DNA from: Trebouxia sp. TZW2008
Taxonomy: Eukaryota; Chlorophyta; Trebouxiophyceae; Trebouxiales; Trebouxiaceae
Direction of reading: 5' to 3'
Assembly (NCBI GenBank): GCA_002118135.1
Contig: BDIU01000103.1
Span: 186,001 to 250,000, forward strand
DNA: 64,000 nt
The notes under the pieces were generated by a model. The model was not told the origin of the DNA. It ran no database searches and saw only the letters and a program-made list of their open reading frames with translations. The position numbers were made by a program, and so were the translations under genes. Positions within the stretch are counted from its first letter, which is position 1. Every line of letters begins with the position of its first letter. Of the stretch, positions 1-12,900 are shown piece by piece.

Positions 1-1
1 C

Positions 2-3000
2 AAAGGGTATCATCCTGGCCGTTTGCAAGCTCTCCCATTGACAGCAGATGCAGTAGACACAACAGAAGCGGCTGGGCCAGAAGCTCTGTCAAGTGTACAA
101 TGGCATAGTCAAGCGGATGCAGCAGCAGACAAGGCCACCTGGCCCGGCTTCTCAGCAGCGTCTTCTGTGCAGCTGCCGCAGCAGTTGCTGTCCCTCTCAC
201 AGAATGTGGTGTCCTTTGGCCCTGTCGGAATCCAGGGCGTCAGCAAGAGGGTGATTGCGCTGTTGGCAGGACCCCATTTTGGTGTCAAGTATAAGTGGCA
301 GCTGGGCGTGCTTGCCCAGGAGAGAGGTCTTTTGGGAGGGCTGCTGCAGATTGAGCCCTCCCAAGGGACTTTGCAGCCAAATGGCTGTTGCTTGTGTAAG
401 CTGACATTCTCAGCAGGCGTAGATTCTCAGCTTTTTGAAGCAGGCATCACCTGCAATGTCTCATCCATTGCAGAAACATCAATGCCATTGCAGCCTGCGC
501 GAGTTCCAAGTGTGAATAGCCCTCTGAACAGTCCTCGTACAGCTGGCAGTTCACAGGCCGATGACTCACCCTCTAGAACAGCCAATGCTGAGTCAGCGCA
601 GCATGCGGCCAGGAATCGCAGCTCAGCACAGCAGGGTCAAAGATCGCCCAGATTAGTCAACAGCCCCAAGAAGGGCAGTTCCAGTGTGGCGGGAGCACCT
701 GTTAGAGTGGGCAGTTCAGCAAGCCCTGTGAAAGCAGGGACTCGCAGCAGTCCCAACCGAGTCACAACCAGCCAAAATCGGGCGCCGATCTCCCGTACTT
801 CTTCCAGCAGCAGTGCTGGGCAAAAGGCAGAGTCCCCACCAAAAAGCCCATCAAGAAGCAGTGTTCAGACCTCAAAGGCTTTGAGTCCTGCAAAAGCAGT
901 GACAGCAAAAGCAGGCAGGGTGGCTTCAACAAGCAGGACCAGCTCTGGATCTGGTGGTGCAAAGCCATCAAGTGTGAAGATTCCGCACAAGAGGAGACTT
1001 CCAGGTGCTGAAGCAAAATAAGTTTTGAGTTGCAGTCATTGTTTTGTCAGTTTTGACTCGCTGCATACACGTACATGACAGCTACTGCCACCTGAGTAAT
1101 TTTGCATTAGCCCACCACACATTACTTTGTCAGACCAACCCATTCATTTGACACTTCAACGCTTTCATGCGTTCCACATCATCAGATTGCATGGGCACAA
1201 GCGACGCGTTGGTGGCAGAGCCTATTGAGGAGGTGATAGCTGAACACCCTGCCAGCATGTGCAAATTCTCCAGATGCATTCAAGTGCCCAGTAAAGTAAT
1301 AGAGTTCTTCTTGTGTTTCAAATTGTTATGCTGTACAGGCGCAAGCAGCGGTTCAGTGGTTGAGCCTGTTGAGGAGGTGATCGCTGAGCATCCCGCACCC
1401 CCAAGCCACCCCTACACCCCAGGCAGCCGCCTGGCATCCCGCCCGCCCGTGCATGCTGCTATGACTGCTTCAATCAGTCACCACTTTCCAGGCCACATGC
1501 CTAGCACTGTGCAGCGCAGCGTCAGCAGTAGCACTGACCATGATGCTGAGAGGCCTCCTGAATCCCAGGTGCGTCAGATTGACAACACAAGCATGTCACT
1601 CCTTCTGTGCCCTTGGCAGCGTAGCCCGCTATGCATGCTGACATGACTCTGTCAATCTGTCACTGCCTCCCAGGCCACAAGCCTGCTGTGCGGCACAGCT
1701 TCACCAAAGCCCATGACGCTGACAGACTTTTCGAACCCCAGATGCGTCTTTCTGACTGTAGATGACTCTTGTAACCTTTGCACTTGGCAAGCCAGCTGGC
1801 GTAGTACGCATGATTGTGCCTGCCCACTTGCAAATGCTTTCATGCCAACAGTGTCTGCGCTGCTAAAAGGGCCACTTTCTGCCTGGCAGGTGCTGGTGGT
1901 CAGTGTCAATGGGCGGGTACTGACTCCTGAATTGAATGTACAATTCAGCCCTTGGAGGCGGGCAAAGCATAATGTTTGATAGTCACAGGACACTGACTGC
2001 CGACCAGATAAGGGCATGATCTGACATCACTGCAGAACATATTTAAACACTGTTTCCGACGTGCAGGTGCTGGTGGTCAATGTGGAGGGGCGGGTGCTGA
2101 CTCCTGACCAGATGAGGGCGGGGCTGTACATCCTGCCCTCTGAGGCTGCCCTGGCAAGCAGCCTGCTGCAAGGGGGCTCTTGGGCTCCCCCTGCAACCCC
2201 CCCGCACCCTGCTAATGACCAATTACCAGGTAAGTGCTGCCTATGTCATAGTGGTTAAATTCAACATTCAATGTGATCTGTGTATGTTCACGTGGCAAGA
2301 AGTTTTGGCATTGATGGCTAAGCATAAGCATAGATAACAGGGCCTGTACAGCTGATCACAAGCATGGTGCAGCAGGACAGTCAAGCTAAATATCACGAGC
2401 ACTTGTGCGTGACAAAGTGTTGTACAACATACGTCTGCCACAGGCAATTCACAAAAGTGGCAAGGTGAAAGTCAATGGTGTTCCCTGCAAATTTGGCTGC
2501 TATTTAAGCCAGCTGCATGGAGCAACCTGATTGCCTCAAGTCATGAGCTTGCGTGTCGAGCAGACGCCGGACAGCTGCCGTCCACAATGGCTTGAGAATG
2601 ACTGACGCTATCTCTCACCTCTGATGTCGTTTTTGAGCTTGAGCCAAAATTCTGCACCCACCGCCACCTACACCCACCACAACCAAGCTCCATTCACATC
2701 AAACATGTGCTGACATTGTTTTTGCAATCATGAGGTTCCTCCCTGTGTGCATGCAACTCACGCTAAACTGCCACTGCTTAAGGCCTTAGCGTGATGACAA
2801 GGTGCCCTGACTGCAACATCAAATGCAATTGAACTGCATTTGGGCAATTGCATTTGCCACACACTGAGCTGTATCAGTCAGAGCCTCAAGTCATGGCCTT
2901 ATATGCATCTCATTGGCATCACCTTGTGGACTCCCTATAGTCTATACTTTTGCAGCTTTGTGAGTTTCCATCTGTCATTGACAATCAAACTGGTCGGAAA

Positions 3001-3580
3001 CAGTTGAAAGCTCCAGGACATACCTAGCTGGGCATGCTGAGCCTGTCTAGCATGCGTGCTGACTGAATAAATGAATCAATGATGGTTTAAGCTGACACTG
3101 TTGCATGGCCCTGCAGCTGCTCAGGATGTGCACCAAGCAAGCATATTGCTGCAAGAAATGCTGGCAGAAGTGGTGAATGGCTCAGATGTGGCAACAGCGC
3201 TAGCTGGTCTACTAGAGGAGGAGACACCCACATTGGCTGAGCTGAGGCAAGGCAGCGGTCTTCTTCATGCTGCTGTTCCCCTGCCAGCTGGAGGTTCATC
3301 TCAAGCACAGCACAACACTCTTGAGGCTAACTGTACTAGCTCAGAAGCAAACCTGGATCAGTCAGAGGCTGCCATTACACACACGCAGCAAGCGGTTGAG
3401 CCAAGTCAAGAGGCAGCAGAAGAGGCAGAGATTGACAGTGAGGATGCAGCAGGCATGTCAGCTGTACAATGGAAGGTTGTGCAGCAGCCTGAGTTTCACG
3501 CTTTTGTAGAATTTGTATTGGAGAGCGCTTGCTTTAGCCTGCTACAAGAGAGTGCGGCTGACAGATGGCAAGCGCCATAG
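2..3580 (+). CDS. CFAP65: CFAP65-like flagellar protein, C-terminal part (5' end outside window)
   Basis: Exons seen: <2-1004, 1339-1568, 2067-2229, 3117-3580 (TAG); all three joins keep phase. The first exon begins with an ASH/MSP-type immunoglobulin-like fold (VSFGPVGIQGVSKR, a conserved Trp, then G-L-L-x-I-x-P-x-x-G-x-L-x-P and a final beta strand), as in the repeated MSP domains of CFAP65/CCDC108 and related axonemal proteins. It then runs into about 190 residues rich in Ser/Pro/Arg, probably disordered. The last exon is acidic and ends with an amphipathic segment (FHAFVEFVLESACFSLLQE) resembling CFAP65 C-termini as I recall them. CFAP65 works in the flagellar central-pair region. Two exon starts have decayed tandem copies just upstream (1197-1255 and 1888-1935). 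Family assignment rests on one ASH domain and the tail, so another ASH-domain ciliary protein (HYDIN- or DLEC1-like) remains possible. Confidence 0.6.
1197..1397 (+). repeat. Tandem copy of exon start in CFAP65-like gene
   Basis: Bases 1197-1255 and 1340-1397 are diverged copies encoding EPIEEVIAEHPA and EPVEEVIAEHPA. The downstream copy follows a good acceptor (CTGTACAG) and is in phase with the flanking exons. The upstream copy has lost the acceptor AG and lies inside the intron. Confidence 0.75.
1888..2112 (+). repeat. Second tandem copy of an acceptor plus exon start in CFAP65-like gene
   Basis: Bases 1888-1935 repeat 2065-2112: both read GCAG then GTGCTGGTGGTCA and code V-L-V-V-x-V-x-G-R-V-L-T-P. 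The upstream copy keeps an acceptor but runs to a stop after about 30 codons and has no matching donor, while the downstream copy joins in phase to exons on both sides. Confidence 0.75.
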
Positions 3581-4262
3581 ACAGAAGATTGAGAATAGGC
3601 TGTCTGCTGCAGCAACAGCAACATTGCCCCATCAACGGCTGCTGCCTGGTCGGGTGTTCACGAAGCAAACATAATCAGCAGCCTGAGTATGCTCAGTGCT
3701 GCAAGCAACAATCATATGTTTTGCTAAGAATTAGGCTTTGTATCATTATCAGCAGCCTGTGGCCAGCATGTGGTTCCGCGGAGAGCCACATCGCTACGGA
3801 TTCATGGGAGCATCAAACAGATCTGCTCAGGCAAGATCGCCTGATCCATAATGAACGTATCTGCACTCACACAATGTGGGTTGCAGAGGCTCTTCTTGAA
3901 GATGCATGCAATCGACACCTCTTTTTGCTTTCAGCACGTCTTTTGAAGGAGATCTGGTTTCACTTGACAACCCAGCAAGTCATCATCAGGCATGTGAGCT
4001 GGTCATGCATGCGTGCTTTGCATGGCAGAAGGAAAGGAGGACATTGCTCAAGCTTGCATGGCATCTGAACTTTCCTCAGATCTCAGTCCTGACTCAGGAC
4101 CAACTGAGCGCAGATTGACTTGAGTTATGCACACTGACTTGCGATCACGGCAAGCATGAACGGAGCTCGTGCCTGAGTCTTGTCGACCGCCAGGCGCTGT
4201 CAATCACAACGATGCAGTCTCTTGCATGCTATGAGCGTCACTGATCAGCATGCAAACAGTCA
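3581..4262. other. Intergenic, CFAP65-like to RAD51C
   Basis: No exon could be supported on either strand. It presumably holds the 3' UTR of the CFAP65-like gene and the RAD51C promoter, since the two genes run in the same direction. The open frames here lack splice logic and similarity that I recognise. Confidence 0.5.
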
Positions 4263-7200
4263 ATGGCAGCACCCCGGCAGGAAGTGATCACTCTGCCTCT
4301 TCCTCCGACATTACGGCAAGCTCTGGTTGCTGCTGGCTTCCGCACTACTGCAGACTTGCAAAGCGTCGGACCAGTTAACCTCTCATCTGGTACGACTGCA
4401 ATATCCCGCATCGCGAGTGATCGATACGATGTTAGGTCAAAGCGCTGTCTGCAGAATTGAGCATCACCTCTGACGAGGCACTGCTTGTCTTGAAGGTCGC
4501 CAATGTCTACAAGGATGTCGGCATTGCTGGTACGCAATATGTGCAGATGACCATGTCGTTTTCCAAACAGGGTTAAGCTGATTGTATACTGTGTTTGAAG
4601 GTGCAAGATCTGCTCAACACCTGTATGAGAAGGAGCTGGCTGCCAGAAAGATCATCACTTTTTGTGGTGATGTTGATGGCATGCTGGGCGGCGGAGTGGC
4701 CACTGGACAGATCACGGAATTTTGTGCGCTAGTTTATCGTGTTCCACTGAGGAGCGTCAGTCACTTAACAGCATCATGAACATTGTGCAGGTGGTGCTCC
4801 AGCCGTAGGAAAGACGCAATTGGGGTAAGGCAGTTTGCACGCAAACACCAGTCACTCAGGCCTTTGCACATTATCAAGATGCAGACATCACATAGCTCAA
4901 CAAATACGTGCTTCATCTGCAGCATACAGCTGGCTGTAGATGTGCAGATTCCAGCTGCATTCGGAGGTCTGGGTGCATCTGCCGTTTACATTGGTAGGTC
5001 TGCAAACTTACAGCAAGTTTCCTCACCAATGTTTGGAGCCAGCAGAGAGTTATGCTGCTGACATCCAAATGTCTTCCCTATCGCGCACCTTTATCATAAC
5101 AACGAACAGGGCTTTCTGAAAACAGAGATGGACAGGAATTTGCATCAATGTAGTCCAACCCATGTAGCCCTCATGCAAGCATAAACTGATGCTATGTCAA
5201 GATTCTCAACCCTGCGCTGAGAACTATTAGCAGATTTCCTGGAAATGTTGGACCTATGACCTGGTCGTCAAATGTGGTTGCTGGCAGCCTTGTATTACCT
5301 TCTTTACATGACCTGTCTGGCTATGACCTTTCTGACGCATGACAAGGTTTTGCTGTTGTGCAGATACAGAGGGCAGCTTCATGATTGAGCGTGTAGTGGA
5401 CATTGCAGATGCATGCATACGCCACCTCAACAAGCTAGCCAACCACAATGGGACAACCTCCCAGAAAGATGCTGTGAGTGTCAACCTCTGCTCGGTCTTT
5501 CAGCTTGTGCGTGATGCCTGCAGACTTTAAGCATCACAGCATACAGCCACAAGCTCACAAGCTCCGTTGCCTGCTTTTCTGTTTTTGTGCTTCTCCACGC
5601 TGTGACAGTCTGTTTTACACTCTTATGTACGCTGTGACAGCCTGTACTACACGCTTCTATGCGCTGAGACAGTTTGAATACACGCTTCTAGACACTGTGA
5701 CACTCTGAATCACAACAGGTATTGTGCAGGTCAGTAAGATCAGTAGGGACAGCATGTTGGCTAATGTTCATTTCTTCCGTGTCAGAGACTACACTGAGCA
5801 GGCAAGGAAACGCCAACACACAGTCATTGCTGTCCGCATGCATCCTGGAACTGCTGCATCACTGCTAAAAGATGGAGCACCGTCCATGCCAACAGCAGAT
5901 GCTGCAGAACATTTCTGTACGCTGTGACAGTCTGCATTACACGCTTCTAAACACTATGACAGTCTGCATTACAATAAGCATTGTGTAGGTCAGTAACATG
6001 CCAACATGCTCACAGCTGTGAAACCACACTGTGCAATATCGTTATGTATGTACCAAAGAGTCCAACAGTTCGTAGTGCACATCAAAGCATTTTTCTGTTT
6101 GAGGCTTTACTACAAATTTTGAGTGTAAGAAGCTATACAAGCAGAGCCACCTGACTGAAATCACTGCGATGCTGTGCAGCTGGCTGTGACTCAGATGCTT
6201 CCCTCATTTGTTAACAGCCATCCTGAGGTAAGCATGCGTCGCTGCAACTGTGAAACAGCCACTTTGCTGTTGATTGCTTCAAAGCTTGTACTGTCCTGTT
6301 GTAAAATCAAGCATGTGATATTGGAATGTTATTAACAGCAGACAGTGTCATGGTTGCCCAGCAACAAATCGCTCAGCGGCGACATGCACTCCCTGTCTTT
6401 GCTGCTGAAGAGATGTCATCAGAATTGTGCATTGTTGCCTGCTGTATGAGGAGTGACTCTTGTGCAAGTGGCGTAAGGCTCACACACTGCCATTATGCTG
6501 GAACGCATCCCAGATGTTGACAATGTACACACAGCAGCATCAGAGTGCCGCAAGTGGTGCACTACAGTGTCCCATCTCTTGACACTCTCCCTCATAAGCT
6601 TTTTGCAAAATACTTCATGTCGAATCAAAACTGACTGCTGGCAACACATGATGCATTAGTAGCAGTACAAGCTGAAATATCTTCATCTTGTGTACAGGTG
6701 AAGCTGATTGTCATTGACAGCATTGCTTTCCACTTCCGGCAAGACTTCCAAGACATGGCTCAGCGCACACGGGTGCTAGCAGAAATGGCACAAAAGCTGA
6801 TGCGGCTAGCAGAAGACAAAGACCTTGCTGTATGAATCTCCTCTAATGCTCCTAGCATTTCTGCTGAGAAGCTCAAAACCCTGGCAGCTAACAGCAGCCA
6901 TATGTCTCTTACTGTCAAAGCTGCTAGAGTCATGTTGTATTGAGCATAGTCAGCAGCTTGCATCGCTCTTGAACTTTCACCTGGGCAAAGTGCAATTGTT
7001 TATGCCCATGCTTGTGTGCTGCAAAGTGGCTTGCTGCTGATAATCTTGCTCATACAGTGGGTTGTCTGTTGTTTGTCAAGTTCAGGAGCTGTTCTTTCTG
7101 ATTTCTGGTTTTGCAAGCCAAAATGAATGCTGCAGGTGGTCCTGATGAATCAGGTGACCACCAAAGTACTGGACAACAACCGGGGAAGCAAGCTGGTTCC

Positions 7201-7787
7201 TGCACTTGGTGAGTCAGCCCTCAAGGCATTGCAGCATGCATCATGTGCAGTGAGATTGCTGATCATGTGCAATGCTGCCACGGTCTGCATGCGATCTACA
7301 TAGCTTGCTACACAGATAGTGCATCGGCGCTGCAGCATGCATGATGTGCAGTCGGTGCAATGCTTATATGCAATGCTGCCAGTAGAACCAGAAGCCGGCA
7401 TCATGACGGAAGCCGCTCTGAGTCAAGGCAGCCTAGGACATGGCATATGAAAGGAGGCAGCCCTGAATATGCTGCAATGATTGCATGCAGACCGCTAAGC
7501 TTGCCGCACGTGTAGTTAAAAGGGCTGCCATGGACTGCATTGATTTCAAACAGCAAGGTGATATCTCGATCAAATCTGACATGTTATTCACAAATCACGT
7601 ATAGTTCTGCTGTGCAGGAGATAGCTGGGCTCATGCAGCTACCAGTAGAATCATACTTTTCTGGCAGCAACAAAGCAGAAATGCGTTTTTGTACAAGTCC
7701 CCTTGGCTTCCTGCCAGAACCGCAGAGTATTATGTGACAGCTGATGGCATTCGAGGCCGCAGACCCCCAAAGCGACCAAGAGCATGA
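4263..7787 (+). CDS. RAD51C: RAD51C recombinase paralogue
   Basis: Eleven exons: 4263-4389, 4455-4529, 4601-4723, 4791-4824, 4923-4993, 5364-5473, 5730-5801, 6180-6227, 6698-6829, 7136-7208, 7618-7787 (TGA). They sum to 1,035 nt, 344 aa, close to plant and animal RAD51C; every junction is in phase. The start gives [15 protein letters not shown], like the family N-terminus. Walker A is [10 protein letters not shown], Walker B is LIVIDSIAF; other hallmarks are [46 protein letters not shown] and a basic tail [12 protein letters not shown]51C forms BCDX2 and CX3 complexes that load RAD51 and resolve Holliday junctions. XRCC3, DMC1 and RAD51 fit less well because of the VDVQIP and MNQVTTK segments. 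The intron after exon 7 starts with GC (CAG|GCAAGG), required by phase and by alignment of YTEQ with LAVTQM. Introns near 5580-5730 and 5915-5985 carry a degenerate minisatellite. Confidence 0.95.
5585..5985 (+). repeat. Degenerate minisatellite around RAD51C exon 7
   Basis: A unit of roughly 32 bp, consensus like CGCTGTGACAGTCTG-(T/C)ATTACACGCTTCTA, repeats four to five times in 5585-5712. It reappears twice at 5918-5985, on the other side of exon 7 (5730-5801), so the exon sits inside the repeat tract. A short echo of the exon's acceptor (AGCATTGTGTAGGTCAGTAA) lies at about 5979-5998. Confidence 0.65.
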
Positions 7788-8493
7788 CCTGCCTGAGTGT
7801 CAAACTCTAGCAGCCTTGGCACCACCATTTTGGCCTGAAGCTTACTGTAAGCTGTCCTTCATGACTTACGATAAATACGCAAGGCAGTATGGGAGTGCCT
7901 TTGTGTGCAAATTTGCCTTCAACAGATGCAATGTGCTGTGGATTTGGGTGCTTTCATATGTATACGTGCATCGCTTGTGTCGCTGAATACTTGGCTGCGT
8001 GGACAATGCTCAAATGTCTCGCTGCTAAAGCATGTGCCATGTAAATCACATTGAGCAAGGTGAGTCTGAAACTTCTGCCTGATGGGACAGAACTTAATGT
8101 TGTCAGGACCAGAGAAATTGTATAAGCATACGTTGAACTTGACCTAGCTACCTAAGGAAGGTACACTGTTGAGGAAGAAAGCAGCCTGCAGCAGATGTGC
8201 TGTGCGAAACACAATGCCTCGAATATGGGCATCCTGAGAATTGCCACAACCAGGTGCTGATACATGTAATTTCGAGATCAATGTGATGGTCGCTCAAGTT
8301 CACTGTGCGCTGTCTTGATAGTGTAATTTGCGCTGTTTGCGATATAGTGCAATCTGCTGCAGATAATTGCTGGAAGGCCGAGTGCGTAGCAGCTGCAAGC
8401 ATCTGCACTAGATGCACTGCAGACTGCAGATAACTGAGGATTGGAAGCTGTCCCACAGCCAGCTCTGTCTTCCTGTGTAGCTGATGTGCCAGC
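7788..8493. other. Tail-to-tail spacer, RAD51C to bL12
   Basis: Holds the two 3' UTRs. No additional exon or RNA gene could be supported; the open frames on both strands look random. Confidence 0.5.
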
Positions 8494-9487
8494 TTACCTC
8501 AAACTGATCTTGCCTCCCACTGCAGTCACAGCGTACAATGTAAGATGGGTTGCAACTGCTGCCAGAAAACAGGAAATACAGACAATACAGGGAGCAAGCC
8601 AAAATGCTCATTGGGTACACTTTGGACCCGTTATCCAAGTGGACGCAGTAATCTTTTGCAACAACAACAGCAGGTCAATGTGACTTGCCATCAACAAGTA
8701 TGCAAGCAGCAGCCCTTGTTGTGCATGAGCTTCACCTGACTCAAGCTTGGCTTTCAAAGCTTCAGCTTCTTCCTTTTTCAAACCCTTCTTGATGACCGCT
8801 GGGGTTTTCTCAACCTGGCAGCATAAGCATAGGTTTGACATCCCGTTTTGGCGTCGTGATCATGCATGCACTTTTGAAATTGCAGAAGTCTGGGACACAG
8901 ATGTGCAGCCGTCAAATGCTGCAGAAGTGCAGGCAAACATGATTGCGAAAGCAAAGCACACCCACCAAGACTTTGGCATCTTTCAGGCCCAACTCTGGCA
9001 AGACCGCTCGGACCTCTTTGATTACTTTGATTTTGTCAGACGCACCAAAGCTTTCTAGAGTGACATCAAACTCAGTCTGCTCCTCTTTTGCAGGTGCGGC
9101 TTCCTGAGCTGGTGCTGCGCCTTGCTGTGCTCCACCACCGCCCATCATGGGCATCATGCCAGGAATTGTATCTATTTTGAGCCGTACTCTGAGCAATTCT
9201 GTCAGGTCTGCCACTTCTACTAGATTTAGGGACACTATTTCGTTGACGAGCCTATTCAACCGCTGATTGTCCGATGCAGCTGTCCTGACTTCTTCAGGCT
9301 CGTCTGCCAGATCTGCAAAGGACCTCTGCCCTCGATGCCGCAAACTGACTGTGTCAACTAAGCTGTTGCTGCATCCACAAGCTGCAACCCGTGTGCCTTG
9401 CAACACATCTGCTGCTACGCCACGTGTCACAAGTGACAAGCTACTGTGTGCCAAACGCCGGAACATGGCCCGGCTTGTGCGATGCAC
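8494..9487 (-). CDS. Organellar (probably mitochondrial) ribosomal protein bL12
   Basis: Three exons on the minus strand: 9487-8966, 8814-8736, 8519-8494 (TAA). They total 627 nt, 208 aa from the first Met; a second Met at 9466 ([10 protein letters not shown]) is an equally good start. The Arg/Ser-rich, acid-poor N-terminus looks like a mitochondrial presequence. The L12 N-terminal dimerisation helix ([19 protein letters not shown]) is followed by a Gly/Met/Ala hinge. The C-terminal domain is classical: [58 protein letters not shown] and a short last exon giving VGGKISLR. bL12 forms the stalk that recruits translation factors. The gene is head-to-head with FtsZ2, 455 bp between the outer Met codons. 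A plastid location cannot be excluded from sequence alone. Confidence 0.9.
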
Positions 9488-9942
9488 CTACTATGGCACC
9501 TGATTGTGTGTACACAGCACAGTGCTACGTCACTCCTAGCGATCAAGCAGCTGGCAAAACTGTATACGAGCTTTCAATACGAGACTGTACGGCCAAGAAA
9601 TTACTAGGCAAATCCTGACGATTGGAGGAAGCGGTAGTGAGTAGCGACGATGGTCAAGCGACACTCCGCACCAAGTGACCTTGACGGCTCTACATCAGTC
9701 AACCCCAGTGGCTGACTGACTTACGGCATGGTAAATTTATGGTAAATTGGGTGTTACCAAAAAGGGCTTTGGCGGGAATCCAATCAGGGCGAGTCATCAC
9801 AAGAAAAGCTCAACGGTGCAAGGAGCTTGCGCATCTGATTTCTTGTTTGTCGATAGAGCCGTTTGCGCTAGGCTTACAGCCAAGCCGTGTGCTGCAGTTG
9901 GCGCCGCGCAGATTATTGATAAAATCACCAACGGTTGATGCT

Positions 9943-12900
9943 ATGCCAGCTCAAGCTCTGCAGCTGTTTGGCCACTGTTTGGGCATAGATCACTGCCGTG
10001 CGCGAGTGCGGCCAGCCACTTCCGGGCGACCTACTGTGCACACTTCGTCCGCTCCTTTGATACTACACTCCCGAAACCCTTCAGTGCACACAGCGATACA
10101 CCGCAGAAGCTCAAACTTGCAAGTCGCAGCTGCCTACACCTCCTTGTCTTCTAACAATGGAACTGCCAGCCCCCCGTCATCTGCTGGTCCAGCGCCTGCA
10201 CCCCAAGCACAACAGCCACTAAAAGCTGTAGCAGACCCAAACAAGGCCACTATCAAGGTCTTGCAACTGCTTTTGGCAACCCAGAACAAGTCTAACCTGT
10301 TGCTAAACAGTCACTGTGATTGCAATCTTTGTGACAACTGTCAATCAAAGCACTGACTGCATGCGTTGGCAACACACAGGTGATAGGTGTGGGAGGAGGG
10401 GGGTCCAATGCAGTCAACCGCATGCTGCAAAGCGACCTGCAAGGTGTGGAGTTCTGGATTGTCAACACAGACTCCCAAGTAGGTTCGGGCGTCTCACAGA
10501 GTTTGCCTGACGCTGGACACCTAACTTGATCAATGCTGGACTAATTTTGCACGCTTTTGTGGCTGGCGTTTTGCCCAATTGATTTGATGCTGGACTTCCA
10601 GGCGCTCATCAGCTCACCTATCAGAGCAAACAGCAAGCTGCAAATTGGTGAGAAGCTGACCAGAGGTCTTGGGGCTGGTGGCAACCCACAAATTGGACAA
10701 GTAAGCACCTGGAGTCACCCATGGGTCTATCTGGCTTGTTGCGACTCTTGCCTTTGGCTGTTTCAATCCTTGCACTTAGCTTGTTTTGGTTATCTACAGA
10801 GGTTGCCCTTGCTTGATGTAGTTTGCAGAGGAGAAATCATATCATATCTGAATCCTTCTTTTTTGGCTGCAGAAAGCAGCCAATGAGAGCAAGGCTGCCA
10901 TTGAGCAGGCATTGCAAGGCACAGACATGGTGTTTGTCACAGTAAGTCTTCCTTGTTCCTTCAGATCAACACGCATTCAGGAAATGCTGTTGTGTTGCTT
11001 ATGACTTGCTGTGCTAAATCCAGATCAGTACTTGGTGTCAGCCACCTACTTTGATGCTAATCTTTGTCAACGGCTCATCGAGCGATTCACATGCACTTGT
11101 GCCATTGCATGTGTGTCAGAAATCTGCAATACGCTGTGCAGTGATCTTACCTTGCAGACGGTTGCCAGTCATGCACAGAGTTTGCACCAAATGGCAAGCC
11201 TGCACAAGCGATGCTGTATTCTGCTGTGCCCAGCAACTCATGACAGGCAGCAATTGAAGTCACAGCAACCAGACGCTGGTGCTAGGCTGTGCACGTGTTG
11301 TGTAGCCCTGCCCTTGATACCCATGGCAAACGTCTGCACACGTTATCCAGCTGAAAAGCAGATGAAAGCACTGCATTACAGCAACTTACAACTGCTGTTG
11401 TCAGCAAAGATGATCAGCAGCTGACAACAGCAACAAACATGATAGCCAGTGCTGATCAGCATGGTTGTGATGCTGCAGGCAGGTATGGGAGGTGGCACGG
11501 GCAGTGGCGCAGCCCCTGTAGTGGCTGCTGCTGCCAGAGCCCTGGGCATCCTGACCGTTGGCATTGTCACCACACCCTTCTCCTTCGAGGGTCGCTTGAG
11601 AACACAGCAGGTAAACACATCGCAGATGATGCTGTTGACAATGTCAGAGGTGCTTGTATGCAAACAAGCAAGCTAGCATTGGGCGTAGGTTGGCAGTATC
11701 AAGGGAGGTTATCTGTGTTAAGCTCACAGCAGCATGCTGGACATCATTTCATTTTGCAGAATGGCATCTATGCCCTTGAGATCTTGTTGCTGAGACCTCC
11801 TTGCGCAGCCACACAATAGTTGGTCAGCATTGTCTAGAACATGAGTGTTGTGTGAGAATAAGAAGGTTCGTAAATAAGACTATTTACCTTGAGCATCTGG
11901 CTGCTGTGCAGGCTGCAGAGGCGATTGAGGCGCTGAGAGTGTCAGTGGACACCCTCATCGTCATCCCCAATGACAAGCTGCTTGACGGTATGTCAACAGA
12001 CAGCTCACTCATGCAATTTCTTCAACATCTTCCTTCTGGCCATGGTGCTTGATGCTTCCCTGTGCACTCTACAAAAGCAACATGGCAACAGATTTGCTTG
12101 TGTGAAAGCGTTCAAGTGACCTGTCGTGCTGGACTTGTTGCACAGGCTTCAAAATTGCAGCAGCACCTTAAGACAGTCTGTTTGCTAAACGCCTTGTCCT
12201 GCCTTGCTGCTGCATGCAAGTGCCCTTCATGCTCTGCGTGCCTGCAACTCCAGACGCGCTGACCTTTTGCTTTTCTGCAGCTGTGGATGCTGCCATGCCA
12301 GTCACAGAGGCCTTCAGAGTTGCAGACGATGTGTTGCGGCAGGGCGTACGAGGCATCTCTGACATCATCACGGTGAGTCAAGTCTGCCTGAGCACCCTGT
12401 CTGGCCAGACCAAACATTGCAGCCCCTATCTGCCAAGTCCCGGGCTGATACCTCCTGCAGGCTTTTGATTTGCCACAGTCGCAACAAATTACTACGGCTT
12501 GACCTGATTGCTGTTGTGCAAGCGTACAAGGGTTGTGATCTTTCAGTTCCTTTTGTCAGCTGCATTATACCTGCAAGCCCTATCCCTCTCTGTTGCCAAA
12601 CAGACGTATGTGGTCTTGTCTACTGACAGCAGGGATTGCAATGTGTAGTCAAGCACCACATATCAGAGGAGCTTGAACAACACTCCACTGCTCCATGTGA
12701 GAACAAGGCACCATGAAAGCTATCTATACATTAGACTTGAGAGTTACTCAGCTTTCCAAAATGTTTGTAGGTGCCAGGGCTGGTGAATGTGGACTTTGCA
12801 GATGTGCGTGCCATCATGACAGGGGCAGGATCCTCCCTGATGGGGCAGGGCAGGGCATCTGGCAAGGCTAGGGCGCGTGATGCAGCCCTTGCTGCCATCT

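Noticed and set aside
762..1016. Minus-strand 84-codon frame
   Set aside because: Antisense of the Ser/Arg-rich part of the CFAP65-like exon, whose frame is longer and continuous with the ASH domain.
4263..7787. RAD51, DMC1 or XRCC3 as identity of the recombinase
   Set aside because: QLAVDVQIP, the MNQVTTK segment and the basic tail are RAD51C features, and the ~344-residue length fits.
8441..9058. Plus-strand frames opposite bL12
   Set aside because: The minus strand gives a full bL12 with all three exons in phase; the plus frames are shadows.
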